Shown here piece by piece: positions 33,651-42,585 of a stretch of 64,000 bases of DNA. Each line of letters begins with the position of its first letter. Position 1 is the first letter of the stretch. A model generated the notes under the pieces. It was not told where the DNA came from. It saw only the letters and a list, made by a program, of their open reading frames with translations, and ran no database searches. A program made the translations under genes and the position numbers. The DNA is from Actinacidiphila fildesensis (GTDB lineage: Bacteria; Actinomycetota; Actinomycetes; Streptomycetales; Streptomycetaceae), in assembly GCF_042652185.1 (NCBI RefSeq), contig NZ_JBHSIX010000011.1, one strand, 5' to 3'.

Positions 33651-34934
33651 TCAGACGCTTTCGGCGGCCTCCTCGACACCGTCGGACCGTTGACCAGCGG
33701 CCTGACCGGTGTCCGCCGGCGTGCGCAGGCCGTGACTGACCGCCAGACCTCCCAGCGCGCTGAGCAGCGCGAGACCCACGCCGATGACCAGCGTGCCGGT
33801 CGAGACGTCCCCGAAGGCTCCGACGGCCCAGGCCCCCACGCCCGTTCCGGCGTACATCGTCGAGGTCAGCCATGCGCTGGAGGTGGCGCGCAGCTCCGGT
33901 GCGACCGTGCCCGCCAGGGTCTGCTGATCGGTCACGAAGCCGCCGCTGGCCACGAACCAGACCGTCACGCCGACGAGCGCCGCGATCAGGCCGGGACCGC
34001 CGGCGGAGAGGGCGACCCCCACGGCGAGCAGCACGCCCCACAGCCCGAGCAGCGGCAGATGGGACCTGCCTGCTGCCCGCGCCCGGTCACCGAGGCGTCC
34101 GGCGGCGAGCGAGCCGGTCACACTGCCCACGCCGACCAGGATCCCGACCAGGCCGAGTTCGGCCACCGTCAGATCGAACCGGTGGACCAGCAGGGCCCCG
34201 AGGAAGGTGTACGCCCCGAGGTTGGCCGCGTGGAAAACGGTGTTGACCAGCAGGGCCTTGCGCAGTGCCGGGTCCGTCCAGCCGGCCAGTACGGCCCTGA
34301 CCGCGCCGATCGCCGCTGCCGGGCGCGGGGTCGCGGCGACCTGGCGCAGGAGCAGCGGCAGCGCCGCCGCGGTGCCGATCGCCAGCGCCACGAAGGCCGA
34401 ACGCCATCCGGCGATCCCGGCCAGCGCACTACCCAGGGGAACACCGACGACCTGGCCGCAGGAGAACAGCGCCATGCCCAGCCCGAGCGCCCGGCCGCGG
34501 AAGCGGTCAGGGGCCGTCTCGGCGATGTGCGCCCAGATCGCGGGCCCCGCCGCCGCGGCGGCCAGCCCCGCGACCGCCCGCGAGAGCACGAGCGGGGCCA
34601 GCCCGGTCGAGAGCGCGGCAGCGGCGTTGGACACGATGAACAGCGCGGTGCCGGCGAGCAGCGTCTGCCGTCGCCCGATCCGGTCGCTGAGCAGGCCGAG
34701 GAACGGCGCGCAGACGGCGTAGACGAGTACGTAGGCGGTGACGCTGGAGGCGGCGGCCGCCTCGCTGACGCCGATGTCGCCCGCGATGGTCGGAAGCAGC
34801 GGGGAGACCAGGAACGTCTCGGTCCCGAACAGGAACAGCAGCACGAACACGCCGGCATAGCGCAGCCAGTCGTAGGTCTCGGGCGCGGCGGCCGGCTCAG
34901 CGGGTGCGCCGGAAGTGCGGCTCAAGGGAATCAC
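33651..34934 (-). CDS. MFS transporter, 12-helix DHA1 drug-efflux type
   Basis: About 427 residues with 12 predicted helices. Diagnostic antiporter features are FLGLLSDRIGRRQTLLAG (motif A between helices 2 and 3) and GPAIWAHIAETAPDRFRGRALG. The GTG at 34934 (VIPLSRTSG) is the most plausible start, though its ribosome site (AAAAGG) is very close; a longer frame upstream is Pro/Arg-rich and unlikely. It may export the product of the adjacent biosynthetic operon, but convergent orientation means it is not in the same transcript. Confidence 0.85.
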   Translation of the reverse strand: MIPLSRTSGAPAEPAAAPETYDWLRYAGVFVLLFLFGTETFLVSPLLPTIAGDIGVSEAAAASSVTAYVLVYAVCAPFLGLLSDRIGRRQTLLAGTALFIVSNAAAALSTGLAPLVLSRAVAGLAAAAAGPAIWAHIAETAPDRFRGRALGLGMALFSCGQVVGVPLGSALAGIAGWRSAFVALAIGTAAALPLLLRQVAATPRPAAAIGAVRAVLAGWTDPALRKALLVNTVFHAANLGAYTFLGALLVHRFDLTVAELGLVGILVGVGSVTGSLAAGRLGDRARAAGRSHLPLLGLWGVLLAVGVALSAGGPGLIAALVGVTVWFVASGGFVTDQQTLAGTVAPELRATSSAWLTSTMYAGTGVGAWAVGAFGDVSTGTLVIGVGLALLSALGGLAVSHGLRTPADTGQAAGQRSDGVEEAAESV

Positions 34935-35174
34935 AGCCTTTTCGAGCGGGGATCCGGAGCCAGGTGAACCCGGGCCGGCTCCCGGCGGCGCTCTGCGGCG
35001 CGGCGGGGCAGGGACGGGGCGGGACGGCGGGGTGCGGCTCCGGCGGGGTCGGGGCCGTCCGGCCCCACCATCGTGTGCCGCCGCGCAACGGTCAGCCAGA
35101 CAGGCGATCATCCTGTGACCGCAGCACATAGGCAGCACGCCGATGAGGGGCCACGACCCGTCGGCCGTGACCCC

Positions 35175-35363
35175 TCAACCCGACTGTGCCGCGGCCGTGT
35201 CGCGCTGGGCGACGACCTTGTCGAGCTTGCCGGTGACCACGTCGAAGACGAAGCCGCGCACCCGGTCGGTGTGCGGGATGAAGGCGCTGGACCTGATGCG
35301 CGCCACGGACTGGCGTACGTCGGTCTCCAGATCGGAGAAGGCCTCGGCCGCCCAGGGCGGCGG
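35175..35363 (-). pseudogene. C-terminal fragment of a beta-carbonic anhydrase
   Basis: 62 codons match the end of beta-carbonic anhydrases: PPPWAAEAFSDLETDVRQSV, RIRSSAFIPHTDRVRGFVFD, VVTGKL. The zinc-binding N-terminal two-thirds are absent; similarity stops near 35363. A complete enzyme of the same class occurs at 57335-57940, but this fragment is of a different subtype (longer C-terminal PWAxEAF region), not a duplicate. Confidence 0.75.
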
Positions 35364-35662
35364 TTGCCTTCCTGATCGACCGGATGAGGACGCACCGCCC
35401 CGAGGGCGTGAGCGTCAGCAGGGAGTCAGATCAGTGACAACAGAGGGAGCCGGCGATCCGCTGCGGATCGATGTTCTGGCGTCCGTACAGATGGACGACG
35501 GGCCCGCGGGGGCCGAGAGTGCCGACGACGACACGACCGGGTGCTGTCCGCATCGTCATCGCCTCTCTCCGGTTCGAACGGCCGGTGGCCTCGTCACCTC
35601 ATATCGACGCCATCCCGCGGCTATTGCCCGGCGCAATGCCCGCCGGGCGCCCCGCCCCCGGT
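35364..35662. other. intergenic region, no recognisable gene
   Basis: Starts at the breakpoint of the carbonic anhydrase remnant. Short open frames exist on the plus strand but no domain, ribosome site or codon bias supports them; the stretch is probably rearrangement debris. Confidence 0.5.
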
Positions 35663-36583
35663 CTACCGCGAGACCTCGATCACGACCTTGCCCCGGGTGT
35701 GGCCCTCCTCCACGGTGCGCAGCGCCTGGCCGGCCTGCTCGAAGGGAAAGGTCCGGGTCACGAACGGGTCGAGGACGCCTTCGGCGACCAACGTCGCGAC
35801 GGCGTCCAGCACTTCGGTGTTCCGCTTCCTCGCTACCGTCGACCCGCCGAGCTTGACGACGTTCACCTTGTCAGGACCGCTGATCAGCGTCGCGGGGTCC
35901 GCCAGCAGCGCGGCCACCTCCTCCAGGGAATCGCCCCCGACCAGGTCGAAGACCGCGTCGACACCATCGGGCGCCGCCGCGCGCACCCGGTCCGCCACAC
36001 CGGGTCCCGACTCGACGTGCACGACACCGAGGGCCTCGACGAACTCCTTCTTCGCCGCGCTCGCGGTGCCGACCACCCGCAGACCCCGGTGCGTGGCGAT
36101 CTGCGCGGCGGCGCTGCCCACTCCGCCGCCGACACCGTTGATCACCAGCATCGAGCCGGCCGGCAGATCGAGCTGCTGCACGCCGTCGTACGCGGTGGCC
36201 ACGGCGACCGGCAGTGTCGCGGCGTCGGCCCAGGTGACCCCGGCGGGCTTGTGCGCGGTGCTCGCCACCGGCAGCAGCGTGTACTCGGCATACCCGCCGG
36301 TGAGGGGATTGCCGAACACGGCGTCCCCGACCGCGTACCCCTCGACGCCGTCGCCCACCTGCTCCACCACACCGGACACCTCACCGCCCAGCACCGCGGG
36401 CAGCTCCACCGCCGGCGCGTTGGCCTGGACGTATCCCGTCCTGCGCTTCCAGTCGACGGGATTGACCCCGGCCGCCCGTACCGCCACCAGGAGTTGGCCG
36501 GCGCCGGGCACCGGCCGCGGCACGTCGGCGAAGGACTCGGTCTCGGGACCGCCGAACCGGGAGAACACATAGGCCTTGGGCAT
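35663..36583 (-). CDS. zinc-independent NADP-dependent quinone oxidoreductase (MDR superfamily)
   Basis: 306 residues; ATG at 36583 (MPKAYVFSRFGGPE). GroES-like N-terminus with VRAAGVNPVDWKRRTG and VLGGEVSGVV, then a Rossmann domain with INGVGGGVGSAAAQIA. Lacks the zinc-binding Cys/His of alcohol dehydrogenases, consistent with quinone oxidoreductase-type enzymes that reduce quinones or enones with NADPH. It follows the GNAT gene on the same strand and may share the leader-controlled promoter at 37.7 kb. Confidence 0.9.
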   Translation of the reverse strand: MPKAYVFSRFGGPETESFADVPRPVPGAGQLLVAVRAAGVNPVDWKRRTGYVQANAPAVELPAVLGGEVSGVVEQVGDGVEGYAVGDAVFGNPLTGGYAEYTLLPVASTAHKPAGVTWADAATLPVAVATAYDGVQQLDLPAGSMLVINGVGGGVGSAAAQIATHRGLRVVGTASAAKKEFVEALGVVHVESGPGVADRVRAAAPDGVDAVFDLVGGDSLEEVAALLADPATLISGPDKVNVVKLGGSTVARKRNTEVLDAVATLVAEGVLDPFVTRTFPFEQAGQALRTVEEGHTRGKVVIEVSR

Positions 36584-36649
36584 CGGTATCTCACACTTCT
36601 GGTCGAGGAGCTGGAGAGGAACGGGAGACGAGCCGGGCAGGACAACCAC

Positions 36650-37429
36650 CTACACGATGCCGCTGGGGCCCTGACCCGGAGGTCGCTCGGGGCGGCGTCG
36701 CGCGGTGTCCGGGACCCGGACGAAGGTGAAGAGCGTTCTGCGGCGCACGGTGAAGCCGAGCGATTCGTACAGCCGGACGGCACCGGTGTTGGACTCCGCC
36801 GCATGCAGGAACGGGGTGTCCCCCCGGTCGCGGATACCGGCTGCGGCATGGCGGATCAGCCGCGTCGCCAGCCCGGACCCGCGATGGTCCGGGTCGGTGC
36901 ACACGGCGCTGATCTCCGTCCAGCCGGGGATCCGCATCCGCTCCCCGGCCATCGCGACGAGCCTGCCCTCCCGGCGGATCCCGTAGTAGGCACCGAGCTC
37001 GATGGTGCGGGGCAGGAACGGGCCCGGCCTGGTGAGCGCGACGAGATCCAGCATCTCCGGAACATCGGCGGGGCTCAACCGCACCGCTTCCGGTTCCGCC
37101 TCGGCGCGCAGCGCGGTGTCGACGAGTTGCACCCCGTACCCGGAGTCGACGGTCTCCCAGTCCTCTGGAACGGCCGCGGTTCCCGTGACGGCGACGGTGA
37201 GGCCCGGCTCCACCAGCTCGGCCAGGTCCTTCCAGCCGCGTGGATCCTCGGCGTCGGCGAGCGCCACGAACGGCGACACGTCGGGCTGATAGCGGGCGGC
37301 GGCCCCGATGATCTCGGCGAGGTGGCGGTGCGGGCCGGTCAGTGCGGCCCACGCGGGGTTGTCCAGGACGTGCGGCGGCGCGGCCGCGTCCTGCCCGGAG
37401 TGGTGCGGAGGATGGAGACCTGTGGGCAT
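36650..37429 (-). CDS. GNAT-family N-acetyltransferase
   Basis: 259 residues from ATG 37429, with GGAGAG upstream. The C-terminal GNAT domain is clear: ISAVCTDPDHRGSGLATRLIRH (acetyl-CoA loop) and LHAAESNTGAVRLYESLGF. The N-terminal half is an accessory domain of unknown role (HLAEIIGAAARYQPDVSPF), as in FR47-type acetyltransferases. It is the first full gene behind the sulfur-type leader peptide. Confidence 0.9.
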   Translation of the reverse strand: MPTGLHPPHHSGQDAAAPPHVLDNPAWAALTGPHRHLAEIIGAAARYQPDVSPFVALADAEDPRGWKDLAELVEPGLTVAVTGTAAVPEDWETVDSGYGVQLVDTALRAEAEPEAVRLSPADVPEMLDLVALTRPGPFLPRTIELGAYYGIRREGRLVAMAGERMRIPGWTEISAVCTDPDHRGSGLATRLIRHAAAGIRDRGDTPFLHAAESNTGAVRLYESLGFTVRRRTLFTFVRVPDTARRRPERPPGQGPSGIV

Positions 37430-37510
37430 GGTGGTGGGGACTCTCCGTTCTGGCACGGTGCTGTTTCTGCTGCTGCGGGGCGGTTCGCGGGACGGTGTTC
37501 GGCCCGGACT

Positions 37511-37633
37511 TCAGCCCCGACAGAGGGCGCTGCTGACCCGCAGCAGATCGATGTGCCGTCGCAGGAACGCCGAGGCCCGGCCGTGGCGTCGCCACGCGGC
37601 CATCCCCGGACCTGCGTACATACCGCTCACCAT
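37511..37633 (-). CDS. putative sulfur-metabolism-type leader peptide
   Basis: 40 residues from ATG 37633 with GAAGGA upstream. The C-terminal half FLRRHIDLLRVSSALCRG matches the actinobacterial leader-peptide pattern RRHxDLxRVxSALCR found upstream of cysteine and sulfur genes, where ribosome behaviour at the terminal Cys codon senses cysteine (established for related leaders). Here it precedes a GNAT and a quinone-oxidoreductase-like gene, an unusual downstream context. A consensus promoter lies 50 nt upstream. Confidence 0.8.
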   Translation of the reverse strand: MVSGMYAGPGMAAWRRHGRASAFLRRHIDLLRVSSALCRG

Positions 37634-37683
37634 CGTCCTTCTGCCCGTGCGGGCCTCGCGTCCGCCGGAGGTGCTCCGGCCGT

Positions 37684-37713
37684 AAGCTAGGCACGCCGAA
37701 CAGAGCGTGTCAA
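37684..37713 (-). promoter_or_regulatory. housekeeping-type promoter TTGACA-18-TAGCTT
   Basis: Read on the minus strand, a perfect -35 TTGACA (37713-37708) is separated by 18 bp from TAGCTT (37689-37684). It drives the leader peptide and presumably the GNAT/oxidoreductase genes. Confidence 0.75.
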
Positions 37714-37755
37714 TGAGACCCCCGCGGCCGGACGGCGCTACCCCGACAACGCGGT

Positions 37756-39285
37756 TCAGGAGTCCTCGGGTTCCCGGGTGAAGCCGAGTGCGAGTTCGGT
37801 CAGCAGTCGTGCGCCGAAGCCGGTGCAGCCGCGGGGACGCCAGGACGAGGCGGTGTCGTTCTGGGCCGTGCCGGCGATGTCGATGTGCGCCCAGGCGCGG
37901 CCCGCGACGAACTCCTCGAGGAACAGGGCCGCGTGGATCGCCCCGCCGTTGGGTCCGCCCATGTTCTTGATGTCGGCGACGTCCGAGTCCAGTTCGCCGC
38001 GGTAGCGCCGGGCCAGGGGCAGCTGCCAGACGGGCTCGTCCGTGCGCCGGGCCGCTTCCAGCACCTGGTCCACCAGCGGTTGCGCGTTGCCGAACACCGC
38101 GGCGATCTGCGGGCCGAGCGCCCGCAGGCTCGCGCCGGTGAGGGTGGCGATGTCGACGATGGCGTCGGTGGGCTCCTCGGTGGCCAGGACCAGGGCGTCG
38201 GCCATCACCAGCCGCCCCTCGGCGTCGGTGTTCAGCACCTCGACGGTCGTGCCGCCGCGCAGGGTGAGCACATCGCCGAGCTTGGTCGCGGACCCCGAGG
38301 GCATGTTGTCCGTGCACATCAGATAGCCGGTCACGAAGGTGGGGCAGTGCAGTGCGGACAGCACCGACATGGCCGCCAGGATCGCTCCCGCACCGGACAT
38401 GTCGTTCTTCATCGTGGCGTGCACCGCGTCGGCGGGCTTGAGGCTGATGCCGCCCGAGTCGTACGTGATGCCCTTGCCGACCAGCGCGAGCCGGGGCACC
38501 TCGGGGCCGCCGGACGGGGGCCGGTAGGTCAGCTTGATCATGCGGGCCGGTTCCGTGCTGCCCGCGTTGACCCCCAGCAGCCCGCCGCAGCCCAACTCCC
38601 GCAGCGCGTCCTGGTCGAAGACCTCGACGTCCAGACCGCTCAGGGCGCCGACGCGCGTCGCGCAGTCGGCCAGCCGGGTGGCGGTGAGCAGGTTCGGCGG
38701 GGAGTTGGCCAGATCCCTGGCCAGCAGGGTCGCCTTCGCCAGGAGCCCGCCGCGCTGGGCCCCGCGGTCGGCGGCATCGGTGTCATGCGCGGGCACCACG
38801 AGCGTCAGGCTCATGACGGGGACGGTCCCGGTGTCGCTCTTGAGCGGCTCGAAGGTGTAGCGGGCCAGCAGCGCGCCCTCGACCAGCGCCTGCGCCGCGA
38901 CCAGGCTGTCCACGCCCGCGCCGACCGGGGTGAGCAGCGTCAGCCGCGCGGAGCGCCCGGCGGCCAGGGCGAACGCGGCTGCCGCGTCACGCAGCGAGGC
39001 GGGGTCGGCGGCCTGCGGGTCGCCGATGCCGTAGAGCACCACGGGCGTGCCCTGCGCGTGCGCGCACACCAGTGTCTGTCCGACGCGCCCGGTGAAACCG
39101 GCCGCCGCTGCGGCCGCCGGGGTCAGTCCCACGTCGGCGGGCAGTTCGCCGCCCTCCGCGACCGGAATCCCCCAGATGTCGTCCGGGCCGGCCCCGGGCC
39201 CGGACTCCTGCGCGGCCACGACGTCGATCTCGGGCATGTGGTCGAAGGAGGGAACCGGGTCGGAGGTGTCCGCACGCAAGGACAT
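37756..39285 (-). CDS. pepA: leucyl aminopeptidase, M17 family
   Basis: 509 residues. The metal and catalytic segments of M17 enzymes are present in order: LVGKGITYDSGGISLK (Lys and Asp ligands), MKNDMSGAGAIL, and VLNTDAEGRLVMADAL with the catalytic Arg and Asp/Glu ligands. ATG 39285 (MSLRAD) has AAAGG upstream and is preferred to the GTG at 39303. The enzyme is a cytosolic hexamer removing N-terminal residues from peptides and Cys-Gly dipeptides. Confidence 0.94.
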   Translation of the reverse strand: MSLRADTSDPVPSFDHMPEIDVVAAQESGPGAGPDDIWGIPVAEGGELPADVGLTPAAAAAAGFTGRVGQTLVCAHAQGTPVVLYGIGDPQAADPASLRDAAAAFALAAGRSARLTLLTPVGAGVDSLVAAQALVEGALLARYTFEPLKSDTGTVPVMSLTLVVPAHDTDAADRGAQRGGLLAKATLLARDLANSPPNLLTATRLADCATRVGALSGLDVEVFDQDALRELGCGGLLGVNAGSTEPARMIKLTYRPPSGGPEVPRLALVGKGITYDSGGISLKPADAVHATMKNDMSGAGAILAAMSVLSALHCPTFVTGYLMCTDNMPSGSATKLGDVLTLRGGTTVEVLNTDAEGRLVMADALVLATEEPTDAIVDIATLTGASLRALGPQIAAVFGNAQPLVDQVLEAARRTDEPVWQLPLARRYRGELDSDVADIKNMGGPNGGAIHAALFLEEFVAGRAWAHIDIAGTAQNDTASSWRPRGCTGFGARLLTELALGFTREPEDS

Positions 39286-39475
39286 GGCGGGTCTGCCTTT
39301 CACGCCTGCGGTTTCGGCCGCGTGGTCGCGCAGTCCTGATGCGCGGATGCCACTGTGCGCACAGGGCGCGCGGCCCCGCTCCCGGCAACACGCCGTATTG
39401 GGCCGAACGGCCGACCCAGGGACCGCCGGACCGAGGGAACCGGTCCCGTGGACCGTACGGCGCCGGCCGCCGTCG

Positions 39476-40174
39476 TCACCGCGTGCCGGGCTCCGGCTCC
39501 AGCAGGGTGGCCAGCCCGTCGAGGATGCGTTCCAGTCCGAAGGCGAAACGGGCTTCCATGTCGGGCTCCGACAGATCCGCGGCGAGGGCCACCAGATGGG
39601 GGAACCGGTCGGCGGGGAGCTGCTGGAGATGCTCGCGGGCGGCGTTGACGACCTCGGTCCGGGTGGCCTGCCCGACGGCCTCGGCGGCCGAGAGGGGGGA
39701 CTGCTCCTGGAGCACGAAACCCGCCACGTAGTTGCCGAGCAGGTAGCTGGTCAGAGCGGCATCGGCAGCGGGGAATCCGGCCTCCCGGAGCCGGTCCAGC
39801 TGGTCCTCCAGGATGACGAGGAGGCTCGGGCCGAGGTTGAAGCGCCCGGCGACGACCCGGGCGGCGTCGCGCTTGCCGAGCAGGTGCCGGCGGTGCAGAT
39901 GGCAGTACGCGCGCAACTGCTCGCGCCAGTCGCCCACCCGCGGCGGGGGCACGGCGTCGGCCACCAGGGCGTCGGCCAGCAGGTCCAGCAGCTGCTCCTT
40001 GTTGCGGACGTGCCAGTAGAGCGAGGGCGCCTGCACCCCGAGTTCGGCCGCCACCCTGCGCATGGACAGGGCGTCGAGGCCGTCCCGCTCCAGCACCAGC
40101 AGGGCTGCTCCCACCAGCGCTTCCTGGGTCAGCGGCGGCTGCTGGCCGGGCGCCTTCGCGCGGTCTGTCCTCAT
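39476..40174 (-). CDS. TetR-family repressor with TetR_C domain
   Basis: 232 residues; ATG 40174 behind GGAGGAGG. The HTH (ALSMRRVAAELGVQAPSLYWHVRNKEQLLDLLADAL) and the C-terminal fold are of the tetracycline-repressor class. It is divergent from an efflux pump gene, with three evenly spaced operators between them, so it represses the pump and itself. Confidence 0.94.
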   Translation of the reverse strand: MRTDRAKAPGQQPPLTQEALVGAALLVLERDGLDALSMRRVAAELGVQAPSLYWHVRNKEQLLDLLADALVADAVPPPRVGDWREQLRAYCHLHRRHLLGKRDAARVVAGRFNLGPSLLVILEDQLDRLREAGFPAADAALTSYLLGNYVAGFVLQEQSPLSAAEAVGQATRTEVVNAAREHLQQLPADRFPHLVALAADLSEPDMEARFAFGLERILDGLATLLEPEPGTR

Positions 40175-40222
40175 CGGTCGCCTCCTCCGTGTCCGCCGGT
40201 ACCGCGGATATCCACTTGTCAT

Positions 40223-40275
40223 CTAACACCGTTAGGGGCAATCTAACGGTGTTAGAGATCGACTAACACTGTTAG
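40223..40275. promoter_or_regulatory. three 13-bp TetR operators at exact 20-bp spacing
   Basis: CTAACACCGTTAG (40223-40235), CTAACGGTGTTAG (40243-40255) and CTAACACTGTTAG (40263-40275) are near-palindromic copies of CTAAC-N3-GTTAG. Starts are 20 bp apart, so the sites lie on about the same DNA face, two helical turns apart. The last copy ends 8 bp before the pump ATG. Confidence 0.92.
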
Positions 40276-40283
40276 GGGACCCC

Positions 40284-41846
40284 ATGGCGGAGCTCAGCTC
40301 CCGACGCAAGTACCTGGTGCTCGCCACCCTGTGCGCCACGATGTTCATGGCCATGCTCGACAACGTCGTGGTGAACACCGCTCTGCCCCGGATCGGACAG
40401 GAACTCCATGCCGGGGTGAGCGGCCTGCAATGGGTCGTGGAGGGCTACAGCCTCGTCTTCGCCGCCCTGCTGCTCACCGGTGGCACCCTCGGCGACCGCT
40501 ACGGGCGGCGGCGGATATACCTCGCCGGCCTCGCCCTGTTCACCGCCGGCTCGGCGTTCGCCGCGCTCTCCGGCACCACTGGACTGCTCATCGCGGCGCG
40601 CATGACACAGGGACTGGGCGCCGCGCTGCTCACCCCGGGCAGCCTCTCGATCCTGCGGCACACCTTCGAGGACGAGCGGGAACGCACCCGCGCCATCGGC
40701 CTGTGGTCCGGCATCTCCGCCATCGGTCTCGCCCTGGGGCCGGTCATCGGCGGCCCGATGGTCGACGCCTTCGGCTGGGCCAGCGTCTTCTGGATCAACG
40801 TCCCCATCGGCGGGGCCGCACTGCTCCTGGGCAGCCGCGTACTGCCCGAGTACCTCACCCGCACCGCGCGGCTCGACCTGCCGGGACAGCTGCTCGCCGC
40901 CGTCGGACTGGGCGGACTCGTCTACGCCCTCGTCGAGGGTCCCAGCCGCGGCTGGACCGACCCGGTCACGCTGGGCGCCGCCGCGGCCGGGGCGGGGGCA
41001 CTGCTGCTGTTCGGCGTCGTGGAACTGCGGGCCGCCGAACCCATGATGGATCTGCGGTTCTTCGCGGACCGGGTGCTGGCCGGGGCGGCGCTGGCCGCGT
41101 TCACGGTCAGCTTCGGCATGTTCGGCGTCATGTTCTTCCTGCCGCTGTACCTGCAGAACGTGCTGGGCTGGGCGCCCACCGGCTCAGGGGTGGCGGCGCT
41201 GCCGTGCACCGCCATGATCATGATCGCGTCGCCGCTGTCCGGCAGGCTCGCCATGCGCTACGGGGTCCGGCCACCCCTCGTCGCCGGTCTGACGCTGTGT
41301 GCGGTGGCCCTCGCGGGGCTCTCCCTGTACGGATCCGGCGCCCGGTACCCGCAGTACCTTTGGGTGCTGCCGCTGATGGGCTTCGGCATGGGCTTGAGCT
41401 TCGCCCCCGCCTCCATCGCGGTACTGCGCCGCGTCGCGCCGTCCGCGGCGGGCATGGCCTCCGCGGCGCTCAACACCGTCCGCGAACTCGGCGGTGTCGT
41501 CGGCGTGGCCGTCCTGGGCGCGGTGCTGACCAGCCGGCTGGCCTCCGGCCTGACCCACCGTCTGGAGTCCGCCGGCACCCCGCCGCAGGCACGTCACGAC
41601 ATCGTCGCCTCGGTCACGGGTGACGGCGCGGGCGGACTCGTCCGCGGCTCGGGCCTGCCCCCGGCACTGCACCGCACGATGGACGCGTCCTTCGTGGACG
41701 CCCTCCATCTCGCGGTCCGCTGCGGCGCGGTGGTCATGGCCGTCACCGCCGTGGCCGTCTTCCTCCTGCTGCGCTCCCGGCCGGAACCGGTGTCCCCGGT
41801 GTCCGGACCGGTGCTGGAGCAGTCCGGGGCCGCCCTCGGCGCGTAG
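40284..41846 (+). CDS. MFS drug efflux pump, 14-helix DHA2 (EmrB/QacA) family
   Basis: 520 residues. Motif A GGTLGDRYGRRRIYLAG and the DHA2 signature MFMAMLDNVVVNTALPRIG are present, with 14 predicted membrane segments and the antiporter motif C-like GLALGPVIGGPMVD. It should expel cationic or lipophilic drugs using the proton gradient. Controlled by the divergent TetR through three operators; the ATG lies just 8 bp after the last. Confidence 0.94.
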   Translation: MAELSSRRKYLVLATLCATMFMAMLDNVVVNTALPRIGQELHAGVSGLQWVVEGYSLVFAALLLTGGTLGDRYGRRRIYLAGLALFTAGSAFAALSGTTGLLIAARMTQGLGAALLTPGSLSILRHTFEDERERTRAIGLWSGISAIGLALGPVIGGPMVDAFGWASVFWINVPIGGAALLLGSRVLPEYLTRTARLDLPGQLLAAVGLGGLVYALVEGPSRGWTDPVTLGAAAAGAGALLLFGVVELRAAEPMMDLRFFADRVLAGAALAAFTVSFGMFGVMFFLPLYLQNVLGWAPTGSGVAALPCTAMIMIASPLSGRLAMRYGVRPPLVAGLTLCAVALAGLSLYGSGARYPQYLWVLPLMGFGMGLSFAPASIAVLRRVAPSAAGMASAALNTVRELGGVVGVAVLGAVLTSRLASGLTHRLESAGTPPQARHDIVASVTGDGAGGLVRGSGLPPALHRTMDASFVDALHLAVRCGAVVMAVTAVAVFLLLRSRPEPVSPVSGPVLEQSGAALGA

Positions 41847-41874
41847 GAAGTCGCCGACAGCGACCATGGTCGTG

Positions 41875-41898
41875 GTGCCCCCGCCCCCTCGGGGGCAC
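41875..41898. terminator. hairpin terminator between convergent genes
   Basis: 9-bp arms gtgcccccg / cgggggcac with a 6-nt loop between the pump gene and the DHFR-like gene. Confidence 0.7.
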
Positions 41899-42455
41899 TA
41901 CGCCGGGCGCACCGGGAGGTAGCTGAGGATGACCATCCCGGTGCTGTGCACCTCGGTGCTGTTCAGGGTGAACCTGGTCTGCAGCGCGTCGCGGTACAGC
42001 AGTTGCTCGGAGGTGGCCTTGCCGGACAGGACGGGGTGGAGCCACACCCGGAACTCGTCGAGCAGCCCGTTCTCCAGCAGCAACCGGGTCACGGAGCCGA
42101 AGCCGTACTGCAGGATGTTCCCGCCCGGCTCCTCCTTGAGTTTCCGCACCTCGGCGACCACATCACCACTGATCACGCTGGTGTTCTCCCAGCTGGGGTC
42201 CTTCAGCGTGGACGACACGACGTGCTTCCGGATGCCGTTCATCCGGTCGGCGAACTCATCGGCTCCCGCGCGCGAGGACCACGCGGGGGCGAACCCGTCG
42301 TAGGTCTTCCGCCCCATGATCAGCGCGTCGCTGCCGAAGAGCTGGGCCTGGGCGGCCTTGGTGGCTTCGTCGCCGAAGAAGTCGAAGTGCCAGTCCTGCA
42401 TGTTCGACATGTCGCCGTCGAGGGTCACATAGGTGGCGTTGATGATCTTTCGCAT
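41898..42455 (-). CDS. dihydrofolate reductase/RibD C-terminal-fold protein
   Basis: 185 residues: MRKIINATYVTLDGDM at the N-terminus, LIMGRKTYDGFAPAW and the NADPH-binding LQYGFGSVTRLLLENGLLDEF. This is the YyaP/RibD-C family common in Streptomyces, related to riboflavin reductases but usually lacking a known substrate. Confidence 0.88.
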   Translation of the reverse strand: MRKIINATYVTLDGDMSNMQDWHFDFFGDEATKAAQAQLFGSDALIMGRKTYDGFAPAWSSRAGADEFADRMNGIRKHVVSSTLKDPSWENTSVISGDVVAEVRKLKEEPGGNILQYGFGSVTRLLLENGLLDEFRVWLHPVLSGKATSEQLLYRDALQTRFTLNSTEVHSTGMVILSYLPVRPA

Positions 42456-42585
42456 GGTGGTACTTCCTCCGTTGTCGCTCCGTGCGGTGCGTCTGATGGG
42501 GGTAGACGCCGGCGAAGATCCGAACTCATCGCCACCTCAAGGAAAATCTCGGCACCCGGCGCGGACCGATGACTACGGTGAGCGT

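Noticed and set aside
35399..35662. Plus-strand frame starting VTTEGAGDPLRIDVLAS after the carbonic anhydrase remnant
   Set aside because: No ribosome site or domain; it becomes Arg/Pro-rich shadow sequence opposite the oxidoreductase gene.
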